Shown here: piece after piece, positions 52,686-60,263 of the stretch
How positions within the stretch are numbered: the stretch's first letter is position 1
Layout of the letters: each line of letters opens with the position of its first letter
From: JAVVVD01 sp036652795
Lineage (GTDB): Bacteria; Bacillota; Clostridia; Christensenellales; CAG-138
Direction: 5' to 3'
Length of the DNA stretch: 64,000 bases
NCBI GenBank assembly: GCA_036652795.1
Contig: JAVVVD010000003.1
Span: 124,001-188,000 of the forward strand
Program-made: the position numbers and the translations under genes
The notes under the pieces: generated by a model
The model's input: the letters and a program-made list of their open reading frames with translations, nothing else
Database searches by the model: none
Told to the model about the DNA's origin: nothing

Positions 52686-52711
52686 AAAAGGCCCGTTTTT
52701 TTCAAACGGGC
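52686..52711 (-). terminator. Terminator of the small membrane protein gene
   Basis: Arms GCCCGTTT/AAACGGGC with a short loop are followed by CTTTT on the minus strand. Confidence 0.75.
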
Positions 52712-52738
52712 GCAGTGATTTCGGGGGCGCTCCTGCCA

Positions 52739-52897
52739 TTATGGCATCATCCGCTCCACCGTGCGTCTGCCTCGGCGCACAAGCCGCCTTCCATCGCGCA
52801 GCATACGCCTTGACATATCCGGATACATTGCGCACACCGTAGCGGCAGCAGCCGCTACGCCAGCGACAAGCCCTATCATAAGAGGTACGGTCTTCAA
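52739..52897 (-). CDS. Small membrane protein with basic tail, unrecognised
   Basis: This is a 52-residue product if started at TTG (52897), 10 nt after AAAGGAG. A hydrophobic Ala/Val-rich helix (about residues 5-26) is followed by an Arg-rich amphipathic tail. It resembles YtxH-type or other short anchored proteins in form only. It lies between iscU and ireB with its own terminator. The start is uncertain; in-frame upstream sequence without a good site exists. Confidence 0.55.
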   Translation of the reverse strand: MKTVPLMIGLVAGVAAAAATVCAMYPDMSRRMLRDGRRLVRRGRRTVERMMP

Positions 52898-52905
52898 AAC
52901 AAAAT

Positions 52906-52941
52906 CACTCCTTTCAACAGCTATTGTGTGCAAAAGGAGTG
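52906..52941 (-). promoter_or_regulatory. Inverted repeat covering the ribosome-binding site of the small membrane gene
   Basis: Arms CACTCCTTT and AAAGGAGTG (9 bp, perfect) are separated by 18 nt. The second arm contains the AAAGGAG site, so the hairpin could block translation of the small membrane protein. Confidence 0.45.
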
Positions 52942-52961
52942 CTTACGATGTTGCCAATTTT

Positions 52962-53345
52962 TTACTTTTCAGCCGCTTCCCTGCGCTTTTTATAATCGTC
53001 AACTGCGCTTTTTACGGCCTCCTCGGCCAATACTGAGCAATGTATTTTCGCTGGTGGCAATCCCTCAAGCGCCTCGACAACGGCGGCATTTGAAAGTTTG
53101 AGCGCATCGTCCACACTTTTGCCCTTTATCATTTCCGTGGCCATAGAGCTTGTTGCTATAGCCGCACCGCAGCCAAAGGTTTTAAAGCCCACATCCTCGA
53201 TTATTCCGTCGTCATTGACCTTTATGAACATCTGCATGATATCGCCGCACTTGGCGTTACCCACCATGCCCATTCCGTTGGCGCCTTCCACCTCGCCCAT
53301 ATTGCGCGGATTTTTAAAATGATCCAACACCTTTTCCGTATACAT
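52962..53345 (-). CDS. iscU: Fe-S cluster scaffold IscU/NifU
   Basis: This 127-residue scaffold has the three ligand cysteines at Cys33 (AKCGD), Cys59 (TFGCGAA) and Cys103 (KIHCSVLAEEA). The PPAKIHC segment is the NifU-like form of the chaperone-recognition motif. It lies 3 bp downstream of iscS in the iscR-iscS-iscU operon. Confidence 0.96.
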   Translation of the reverse strand: MYTEKVLDHFKNPRNMGEVEGANGMGMVGNAKCGDIMQMFIKVNDDGIIEDVGFKTFGCGAAIATSSMATEMIKGKSVDDALKLSNAAVVEALEGLPPAKIHCSVLAEEAVKSAVDDYKKRREAAEK

Positions 53346-53348
53346 TGC

Positions 53349-54524
53349 TTAATCCTCCTGACCGTTATACAGCGGCGACATATCGCGCAGCTTTTTTACT
53401 ATTCCTGGAAAAACATCCAACACATAATCGATATCCTCCGCGCTGGTTTGTTCCGAAAGCGTCATGCGTACCGATCCATGCGCAGTTTCGTGTTTAAGGC
53501 CCATCGCCAGCAGCACATGCGATGGATCCAGCGAACCGCTGGTGCAGGCGCTGCCGCTGGACGCGGCGATACCCGAAAGGTCAAGCCACAGCAGCATGCC
53601 TTCGCCTTCGATATATTTTATGCTGTAATTCACGTTATTGGGAAGTCGCTCCGTGGGGTGACCATTTAGCTTTACCGCCGGTATACGCTGCTCTATGCCG
53701 CGCATAAGCATATCCCGCAGCTTTGTCATCTGCTTTGTATTTTTTTCAAGGTTATTTGTGGCAATCTCTATCGCCGCACCCAACCCAACTATGCCGGCGG
53801 TATTTTCAGTGCCGGCTCTGCGGTTTGTTTCCTGTGCGCCGCCCACCATAAACGATGGCAGTCTTATTGCTCCCTTACGCACATACAGCGCGCCAACGCC
53901 CTTTGGACCATGAAATTTATGCGCCGAAAGGGAAAGCATATCAATATCCATTTTTTGCACGTCTATTGGCAAGTGCCCCACGGCCTGTACTGCGTCCGTA
54001 TGGAACAATACACCCCTTGATCTGCACACATGGCCTATCTGCTCTATCGGCATTATCGTGCCAACCTCGTTGTTTGCAAACATCACGGACACAAGTATTG
54101 TCTTATCTGTTATGGCATCCTCCACCTGCTTCACGCTCACCATGCCATATTCGTCCACAGGCAGATAGGTAACCTCATAGCCGCGCTTTTCCAGCGTCTG
54201 CGCCGCATACAGCACCGCATGATGCTCCACTGCGGTTGTGATGATATGGTTTCCCTTATCCTTAAGCTTTTCTGCCACGCCGAAAAGCACCGTGTTATCG
54301 CTTTCCGTTCCGCAGCCCGTAAACACTATTTCGGCGGCAGACACCGCGTTGATAGCCTTTGACACCTGTTCGCGTGCACGGTCTATGGCGTTGCGGCTCT
54401 CGCGCCCATATTCATGTAAACTGCTTGGATTGCCGTATATCTGCGTCAAATACGGCATCATCGCATCCAACACCGGCTTTGTGACGGCGGTAGTCGCCGC
54501 GTTGTCCAAATATACCTTTTTCAT
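53349..54524 (-). CDS. iscS: Cysteine desulfurase (NifS/IscS)
   Basis: This 391-residue PLP enzyme moves sulfur from cysteine to IscU. The PLP lysine lies in SLSAHKFHGPKG (about residue 203) and the active-site loop Cys in SSGSACTSG. The N-terminal VYLDNAATTAV is typical. Its ATG overlaps the iscR stop as ATGA, and iscU follows after 3 bp. Confidence 0.97.
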   Translation of the reverse strand: MKKVYLDNAATTAVTKPVLDAMMPYLTQIYGNPSSLHEYGRESRNAIDRAREQVSKAINAVSAAEIVFTGCGTESDNTVLFGVAEKLKDKGNHIITTAVEHHAVLYAAQTLEKRGYEVTYLPVDEYGMVSVKQVEDAITDKTILVSVMFANNEVGTIMPIEQIGHVCRSRGVLFHTDAVQAVGHLPIDVQKMDIDMLSLSAHKFHGPKGVGALYVRKGAIRLPSFMVGGAQETNRRAGTENTAGIVGLGAAIEIATNNLEKNTKQMTKLRDMLMRGIEQRIPAVKLNGHPTERLPNNVNYSIKYIEGEGMLLWLDLSGIAASSGSACTSGSLDPSHVLLAMGLKHETAHGSVRMTLSEQTSAEDIDYVLDVFPGIVKKLRDMSPLYNGQED

Positions 54525-54958
54525 GCTTTGTCACTCCGATTCTGTTGAGTTATATAGTCATCCGCCATATCGGCAAGGGTTGTCGTGTTAAGCACATCGT
54601 TTATGCGACCTTGCAGCTTTAGCCACAGCGGCCGCGCCGAGCAGGTGCACGCGTTTTCGCAATTCACCCTCTTGCTGCCAACACATCCGATAAGATCCGT
54701 GCTGCCCTCGAGTGCCTTTAGTATCTCACCCACGCTTATATCCGCCGGATACCGCGAAAGCGAATAGCCGCCCTGTGCCCCACGGGATGATTCCACCAGC
54801 CCCGCTTTTTTGAGTACGCTTATAAGCTGTTCCAAATATGCTTCGCTTATGCCCTGGCGCGCCGCAAGTGCCGCTACGCTAAACATCCCGTTGCCATATT
54901 CCGTTGCCAGATCCACCATGGCCTTTATGCCATACCTTCCTCTGGTCGACAGCTTCAT
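54521..54958 (-). CDS. iscR: Rrf2/IscR-family Fe-S regulator
   Basis: This 145-residue winged-helix repressor starts MKLSTRGRYGIKAMVDLA. Possible [2Fe-2S] ligands are Cys92, Cys100, Cys104 and Cys106. The recognition helix region is GISEAYLEQLISVLKKAGLV followed by SSRGAQGGYSL. It probably senses Fe-S status and controls its own operon. GGAGG precedes the ATG at 54958. Confidence 0.94.
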   Translation of the reverse strand: MKLSTRGRYGIKAMVDLATEYGNGMFSVAALAARQGISEAYLEQLISVLKKAGLVESSRGAQGGYSLSRYPADISVGEILKALEGSTDLIGCVGSKRVNCENACTCSARPLWLKLQGRINDVLNTTTLADMADDYITQQNRSDKA

Positions 54959-55005
54959 AGCCTGTCCTCCAATTCCAAGTGAGTCAGTTGGATTTTCATG
55001 ATATA

Positions 55006-55034
55006 AATTTAGCACTACAATTATGATTTGTCAA
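55006..55034 (-). promoter_or_regulatory. Promoter of iscR-iscS-iscU
   Basis: A perfect TTGACA (55029-55034) and TAAATT (55006-55011) are separated by 17 bp. A/T-rich flanks with GAATTC upstream could hold the IscR site, but I see no certain operator. Confidence 0.7.
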
Positions 55035-55089
55035 GAATTCCTAGCAAATTAGTATGATATATTTTTATAAAAGATCTGACCATCCTTAC

Positions 55090-55626
55090 CTAGAGATTTA
55101 TCGTCATATCCGCACCCTGAATATCACCGTGCACCGTGATTATTACCAACGGGAAACATGCTTTTATCCGCTCCATCACACGCCTGGCAAGCGGTTCGTC
55201 CAGTCCCTTGAATGGTTCGTCCAGCAGCACCGCATCCCCGCCATAATTCATTGCTCGAGCTATTGCCACCCGCCGCTTCATGCCGCCTGAAAGCGAGGCT
55301 ATCTCTGTTTTTTCGCGCACCAGCTCCACCGCATCAATGCAGGCCGCAATATCCCCCTCTGGGCGCACAAATGCCACATTTTCCCATACATTCAACCATG
55401 GCAACAGTCTATCCTCCTGAAACACCTCGGACAGTCTTTCCGGCATTCCGGTTATTTCACCCTTTACAGGTGTTATCAACCCTGAAAGCGCCTTTATCAG
55501 CGTACTCTTGCCGCAGCCTGACGGCCCGCTCACCGCTATTACGCCCTTGTCCGGCAGCAGCAGCGAAAGATCTTTGATTGGCAGCAATTCGCCATAGCCG
55601 CATGTCAGATGTGTAAGCTTTATCAT
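55090..55626 (-). CDS. ABC importer ATPase (SsuB/TauB type)
   Basis: This 178-residue ATPase is compact for the family. Walker A GPSGCGKST, Q-loop VFQEDRLLPW, signature LSGGMKRR, Walker B AVLLDEPFKGLDE and the switch His in ITVHG are all present. It is coupled to the permease by an ATGA overlap. It powers the transporter encoded upstream. Confidence 0.93.
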   Translation of the reverse strand: MIKLTHLTCGYGELLPIKDLSLLLPDKGVIAVSGPSGCGKSTLIKALSGLITPVKGEITGMPERLSEVFQEDRLLPWLNVWENVAFVRPEGDIAACIDAVELVREKTEIASLSGGMKRRVAIARAMNYGGDAVLLDEPFKGLDEPLARRVMERIKACFPLVIITVHGDIQGADMTINL

Positions 55627-56363
55627 ACCGCTCTCCTCACTATTGATACAAATGCCTTTTCCAATACCACCGAGAGCAGCACAACCGCCGCCGTCCACGC
55701 AAACAGCTCCGGTGTTTCAAGATACAGCTTGCTCTCATAGATGCTGCGTCCTATAGAAAACGCAGGTGTAGCAATCACCTCTGCGGCTACGCCGCTTTTC
55801 CATGCAAAGCCCAGCGCAGTGGTGGCCGCCGCAAGAAATTGCGATCGTATTGCGGGGATATACAGCGCCTTTAGCGTGCGCCCACGCGGTATACGAAAAA
55901 ATCGCGCCATCTCGATAAGCTCCGCATCCACGTCAACTATAGCCTGCCTTAGCGCAGACCATATTATCGGAACTACCATCAAAAACGCGATCAACATCGG
56001 GGTAAGGCTTGCACTCAGCCACAGCAGCACAAGCAATATAAACGAGCTTACCGGCGTGGCTTTTATTATGTTGAACATAGGGGATAGAAGATCATTCACA
56101 ACGCTGCTTTTGGCCGTTAGTATCGCAAGGATAGTGCCGCACAGCGCACCGAGCAAAAAGCCTCCGGCAACACGCAGCAGCGTCATGCCTACGGCGCGCC
56201 AAAAGCGCACCGTAGGCACAAGCTCCGCAAGACATTTAATTGTGGCGTATGGGCCTGGCAGCAGCAGTTGATTTCCCACAGCAAACGCCGCGCACTGCCA
56301 GACTATCAGCCAAAATACAGCAGCTATCAGCTTTCGCACAGGCTGCTTGATTTTACCCCACAT
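55623..56363 (-). CDS. ABC importer permease (SsuC/TauC type)
   Basis: This 246-residue protein has about six membrane helices and a BPD-type EAA-like loop (ELIEMARFFRIPRGRTLKALYIP), typical of nitrate/sulfonate/taurine-type permeases. It overlaps the substrate-binding protein gene by 11 bp. Confidence 0.92.
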   Translation of the reverse strand: MWGKIKQPVRKLIAAVFWLIVWQCAAFAVGNQLLLPGPYATIKCLAELVPTVRFWRAVGMTLLRVAGGFLLGALCGTILAILTAKSSVVNDLLSPMFNIIKATPVSSFILLVLLWLSASLTPMLIAFLMVVPIIWSALRQAIVDVDAELIEMARFFRIPRGRTLKALYIPAIRSQFLAAATTALGFAWKSGVAAEVIATPAFSIGRSIYESKLYLETPELFAWTAAVVLLSVVLEKAFVSIVRRAV

Positions 56364-57300
56364 ACATATCCTCGCCTGGCAGCGTTCCGCCAACGCTCTT
56401 TGGATTTGCGTCAAAGAGCACCTTGAGCATACCGTCAGCAGCCTTTTGTGCTTCTTCCCCTGTAATGCATACTATATTGCACTTCTTTATTGCCGCTTTT
56501 GCAAGCGCTGCATTTGGCAGTATGCCATATGTTTCCATCAACATCGATGCTTTTTCATGGTGTTCATTTACAAATGCCGTCGACGCTTTATAATCTTTCA
56601 TAAACTGATCAATAGCCGCCTTATTTGCCTCAACAAAGCTGCGTTTCGCGATCAGGCAGCCCTGTACCAGCGCGGCATCAGATACCTTTTCCCATTCCGC
56701 CGTAAGATCAAGCGCCACACGTAGCTTGTCATTCTTTGCAAGCGACGCGGTCACGTTAGGCTCCGGCAACATACCAAGGGCAACCTCACCGCTTGCCAAA
56801 AGCGTTGCAAGCTCACTGTGCTCCGCCTTATACTGAATATCCACATTCCCTGCAACGCCATTTTTTTCAAGCAGATAGTTTATTACATATTCGGGCGTTG
56901 CGCCTTGGCCTGTGGCGTACAGCGTCTTACCGGCAAGATCGGCAACCGTATTTATTTCATTGCCGTTCTCCAACACATACAATACGCCCAGCGTATTTAC
57001 AGCCAGTAGCACAACATCGCCCTCCAGCTTGTTGTAAAGCACCGCGGCAAGGTTAATTGGCACCGCAGCTATATCCGTTTCACCTGATATGAACGCACCC
57101 GTAATATCATCCGGCGCGGAAGCCATCGTAACCTTGTACTGCGCTGAATATTCCTCGCCCATCAGCGCAACCATACCCATGCCTGTTGGGCCTTTGAGCC
57201 CCGAAACGTTCAGTGCCTCAGCAGCAGGCGTTTGCGTAGCGCAAGCGGCCAGCGAAAGCATCATAATAGCACAGAGCAACATTGCAATAATTTTTTTCAT
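56353..57300 (-). CDS. ABC importer substrate-binding lipoprotein (SsuA/THI5-like)
   Basis: This 315-residue extracellular lipoprotein has a signal peptide ending in the lipobox LSLAAC (Cys about 20) and an NMT1/SsuA-like periplasmic-binding fold with GPTGMGMVALM and ATGQGATPEYVI. The ligand cannot be told; sulfonates, pyrimidine precursors or aromatic compounds are all known for this family. The second ATG (57300) is better spaced from AGAGGT. It is in an operon with a Crp/Fnr regulator. Confidence 0.9.
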   Translation of the reverse strand: MKKIIAMLLCAIMMLSLAACATQTPAAEALNVSGLKGPTGMGMVALMGEEYSAQYKVTMASAPDDITGAFISGETDIAAVPINLAAVLYNKLEGDVVLLAVNTLGVLYVLENGNEINTVADLAGKTLYATGQGATPEYVINYLLEKNGVAGNVDIQYKAEHSELATLLASGEVALGMLPEPNVTASLAKNDKLRVALDLTAEWEKVSDAALVQGCLIAKRSFVEANKAAIDQFMKDYKASTAFVNEHHEKASMLMETYGILPNAALAKAAIKKCNIVCITGEEAQKAADGMLKVLFDANPKSVGGTLPGEDMYVG

Positions 57301-57319
57301 AACCATACCTCTTTTTTTA

Positions 57320-57958
57320 TTATAGAATATATATCGTTTTCCCGTCGCGGCGGATCCTTTTTGCCGATTCCAACTCGTCCATCACGCGGTATAATGAAGC
57401 ACGGCTCATACTGAGCGCATCCGCCAACCCCATCATTCCTGTAAACAGGTGTGTTTCACCATCCTCGCTGTTTTTCAATAGATAATTATATAATTTGTCT
57501 GAAGCATTTGTGCATCCTATACTTTCTATCCTCCCCGTAAGGAAGTGTATGCGCTCTGTAAGATAGCTCAGATACCCTTGGGTAAAATTAAAATTCTCCT
57601 GCATCAGCGTTTTAATCGTCTCCTCCATAAAATACAGTACGCTGCATGCATGCTTTGCCCGTATCCGCGTAGCTGCATGAGCATCCCGCGAAAACAGCGT
57701 GGCAGCACCTATAAGGCTGCCATTGCGCAATATGCTCATCAGCAGCTGCGCTTCCCCCGCGCCCTTATATACCGCCGCCTCACCATCTAGAATTATACCC
57801 AGCTTTCGCACCGCCTCACCCTCTTCCATTATGCATAACCCCGCACCATACTTCACAAGCTCAGCGACCTCCACGGCGCGCATCACGAATCCATCCGACA
57901 ATCCTGCAAAAAGCACGCTGCGCTTTACGCTATCAAGCTGTATGCCTGTAAGCTCCAT
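57320..57958 (-). CDS. Crp/Fnr-family transcription regulator
   Basis: This 212-residue regulator has a cyclic-nucleotide-binding-like beta-barrel (about 15-125), a long dimer helix and a C-terminal winged helix with GLADALSMSRASLYRVMDELE as the recognition region. There is no N-terminal cysteine set for an Fnr cluster, and the canonical cAMP-binding Arg-Ser pair is not evident, so the ligand is unknown. It is the first gene of the ABC transporter operon and probably controls it through the dyad at 58061-58086. Confidence 0.9.
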   Translation of the reverse strand: MELTGIQLDSVKRSVLFAGLSDGFVMRAVEVAELVKYGAGLCIMEEGEAVRKLGIILDGEAAVYKGAGEAQLLMSILRNGSLIGAATLFSRDAHAATRIRAKHACSVLYFMEETIKTLMQENFNFTQGYLSYLTERIHFLTGRIESIGCTNASDKLYNYLLKNSEDGETHLFTGMMGLADALSMSRASLYRVMDELESAKRIRRDGKTIYIL

Positions 57959-58060
57959 CTGTACGCCTTTCCACCCCTAATGCCGCATCTTCTCATAATT
58001 GTAGACGCTCACAGGTTTTCTCACTGCATTACACCTATATATTGCATGGCTCAGCAGATA

Positions 58061-58114
58061 AATAGTGTCTCATGTAAGACACTATTATTGTAGCACAGAT
58101 TAAATTGTTGTCAA
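58061..58114 (-). promoter_or_regulatory. Promoter and operator of the Crp/Fnr-ABC operon
   Basis: TTGACA (58109-58114) and TACAAT (58087-58092) are 16 bp apart. Immediately downstream is a perfect inverted repeat with 10-bp arms AATAGTGTCT and AGACACTATT and a 6-bp centre (58061-58086), which covers the predicted start of transcription. This fits autorepression by the Crp/Fnr protein. Confidence 0.65.
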
Positions 58115-58205
58115 TGCGGATCTTATAAATAAGACATTTCGCTCATATCAAGGCCCATTTTCAGCAATGGGTGCAGGAGATTTCCATCTTATTATTCAGC
58201 GCTGC

Positions 58206-58268
58206 TCAACCGGTTGATCGTCAGCATCATTCCTTCATCTCGATGCTGCTATTATCCTAAATAGCAGC
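58206..58268. other. Cluster of short dyads between hydA terminator and the Crp/Fnr promoter
   Basis: A perfect 12-bp palindrome TCAACCGGTTGA (58206-58217), arms CAGCATC/GATGCTG (58228-58254), and arms GCTGCTATT/AATAGCAGC with a 6-nt loop (58245-58268) lie in 63 bp. None is followed by a T run. No reading frame with a ribosome-binding site is seen in this 58115-58319 stretch. Confidence 0.45.
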
Positions 58269-58319
58269 GGCAAAAACGACCGCTTTACACCAATGTGCGG
58301 CAAATGATGCTCAACACGC

Positions 58320-58346
58320 AAAAGGCGGTGCAAGCAGCACCGCCTT
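58320..58346 (-). terminator. Terminator of hydA
   Basis: Arms GGCGGTGC/GCACCGCC with a 5-nt loop are followed by TTTTG on the minus strand. Confidence 0.88.
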
Positions 58347-58363
58347 CAAGCAAATCGGATGGA

Positions 58364-60097
58364 TTATTTGCCGCTTCTATCCACGTAAGTGGTGTGCAGC
58401 AGCTCGTGGGATTTGTGTCCGCACGGTTCACCCAGGAACTCCTCATACAATTTGATGATGGAGGGATTCTTATGGGACTTCCTGATTACCTTTGATTCAT
58501 CCTCGGCATAGGCGGCCTTGGCACGCGCTGCCTTTGGATCTACGAAATAGCGTGTATGCGCATTCACGATTGGCTGGCCGCCGCCCGTTACGCAGCCGCC
58601 CGGGCAGCCCATGATCTCAATGAAGTGATATGTCTTTTCGCCTGCGCGGATAGCGTCAAGCAGCTTTGCAGCATTGCCCGTACCATGAGCAATCGCAAGC
58701 TTCACATCCATACCCGCCACGGACACTGTAGCTTCCTTTATGCCGTTTAGGCCGCGAACATCGTGATATTCGATATTCTCAAGGTCTTTACCTGTAAGAA
58801 TGTCAGCCACTGTACGCAAGGCAGCCTCCATAACGCCGCCGGTTACGCCAAATATAACGGCCGCGCCGGTGGATTCGCCCAACATCTCATCGAAATCCTC
58901 GTCTGGAAGATTGATGTAGTCGATGCCGGCCTGTCTTATCATACGCGCAAGCTCGCGTGTGGTGAGGTTGGCGTCAACATCGCGATAGCCATCGCGGCCC
59001 ATCTCCGGACGTGCCACTTCAAACTTTTTAGCGGTACATGGCATTACCGATACCACGAAAATATTCTTGGGGTCAAGATTATTCTTGCCCGCAAAATATG
59101 TCTTTGTGATAGCGCCCTGCATCTGGTTGGGGCTCTTGCAGGTGGACAGGTTGGGTATAAAGTCAGGATAGTTATGTTCGCAGAACTTAATCCAGCCCGG
59201 GCTGCATGAGGTTATCATTGGCAGCACGCCGCCCTCCTTGATGCGATGAAGCAGCTCAGTGCCCTCTTCCATTATGGTAAGGTCGGCGCCGAAATCCACG
59301 TCGAACACGCGGTTTGCGCCAAGGCGGCGCATTGCGGACACCATTTTACCGGTGGAGCGTGTGCCTATTGGCATACCAAATTCCTCACCGATGGCAACGC
59401 GCACGGCGGGAGCCGGCTGGAATATAACAAACTTATCAGGATCGGCAAGCGCCGCCCAAACAGCCTTTGTTGAATCTTTTTCAGTTAGCGCGCCGGTGGG
59501 ACATGCCGCGATGCACTGGCCGCAGTTGATGCAATCCATATCAGCAAGGCTCTTGCCAAACGGAGAACCTACCTGGGTCTTAAACCCACGGTTCTGCATA
59601 CCTATGGCGCAAACGCCCTGCACATGCTCGCAGGTTGCTACGCAGCGGCGGCAGAGGATGCACTTGTTGTTGTCGCGCACAACGCTTGGGGAAAGCTCAT
59701 CGATGGTGCCAACGGAGTGCTGACCATCAAACTCGATATCCGTTATTCCCATCTCATTTGAAAGCGCCTGAAGCTCACAGGTCTGGTTACGCTTGCAGGT
59801 CAGGCAGGAGCGGTCATGATCCGAAAGGATCAACTCCAGCACGGCGCGGCGCGCAGCAAGCACCTTAGGGGTGTTGGTAAGTATCTCCATCCCCTCTGAA
59901 ACGGGCAGTACGCAGGACGCCTGAAGTTTGCCGGATTTTCCATCCTCCACCAGGCACATGCGGCATGCGCCGATATTGTTGATGTCCTTAAGATTGCAAA
60001 GCGTTGGGATCTTCACGCCATTCTTGATTGCCGCCTCAAGTACCTTGGTATTTTCTTCTGCTTGGACGGTCTTGCCGTCGATTTTGAAAGTTATCAT
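58364..60097 (-). CDS. hydA: [FeFe] hydrogenase catalytic subunit HydA
   Basis: This 577-residue enzyme has an N-terminal plant-type [2Fe-2S] domain (Cys34, 45, 48, 62), a His-ligated [4Fe-4S] cluster (His94, Cys98, 101, 107), two [4Fe-4S] clusters (CILCRRCVATC and CINCGQCIAAC) and the H-cluster domain. The L1 motif is TSCSPGW (Cys298, Ser299), L2 VMPCTAKKFE, L3 EIMGCPGGCVTGGGQ. The domain set is that of CpI-like and HydABC alpha subunits, so it probably works with HydB and HydC encoded at 9.8-13 kb. It stands alone between its own promoter and terminator. Confidence 0.95.
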   Translation of the reverse strand: MITFKIDGKTVQAEENTKVLEAAIKNGVKIPTLCNLKDINNIGACRMCLVEDGKSGKLQASCVLPVSEGMEILTNTPKVLAARRAVLELILSDHDRSCLTCKRNQTCELQALSNEMGITDIEFDGQHSVGTIDELSPSVVRDNNKCILCRRCVATCEHVQGVCAIGMQNRGFKTQVGSPFGKSLADMDCINCGQCIAACPTGALTEKDSTKAVWAALADPDKFVIFQPAPAVRVAIGEEFGMPIGTRSTGKMVSAMRRLGANRVFDVDFGADLTIMEEGTELLHRIKEGGVLPMITSCSPGWIKFCEHNYPDFIPNLSTCKSPNQMQGAITKTYFAGKNNLDPKNIFVVSVMPCTAKKFEVARPEMGRDGYRDVDANLTTRELARMIRQAGIDYINLPDEDFDEMLGESTGAAVIFGVTGGVMEAALRTVADILTGKDLENIEYHDVRGLNGIKEATVSVAGMDVKLAIAHGTGNAAKLLDAIRAGEKTYHFIEIMGCPGGCVTGGGQPIVNAHTRYFVDPKAARAKAAYAEDESKVIRKSHKNPSIIKLYEEFLGEPCGHKSHELLHTTYVDRSGK

Positions 60098-60182
60098 CTC
60101 AAAATCCTTTCATCCGTATGTATACGGGGTTAGTATTGCGATATGGCCGTATACCGCAGCATCCGTCATCATATCATTCATA

Positions 60183-60211
60183 ATTATAAGCGAGCATTGT
60201 TATTTTTGCAA
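60183..60211 (-). promoter_or_regulatory. hydA promoter
   Basis: TTGCAA (60206-60211) and a perfect TATAAT (60183-60188) are 17 bp apart on the minus strand. The leader of about 80 nt contains a CCGTATAC/GTATACGG pair that could form a stem. I looked for and did not see a Rex-type box. Confidence 0.65.
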
Positions 60212-60212
60212 C

Positions 60213-60241
60213 AATAAAGGCGGTTTTTCACCGCCTTTATT
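60213..60241 (-). terminator. Terminator of glyA
   Basis: Arms AATAAAGGCGG/CCGCCTTTATT with a short loop have T-rich flanks on both strands. It directly abuts the hydA promoter. Confidence 0.88.
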
Positions 60242-60263
60242 ATATTTTTACTATAAAAGTTTT

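Noticed and set aside
58364..60097. Calling hydA non-functional because of Ser299
   Set aside because: All other cluster and H-cluster motifs are intact, and the TSCSPGW variant may be normal in this subgroup; kept only as a point to check.
60098..60212. Rex-type operator upstream of hydA
   Set aside because: Searched by eye for a TTGTTAA-type inverted repeat around the promoter; none is visible.
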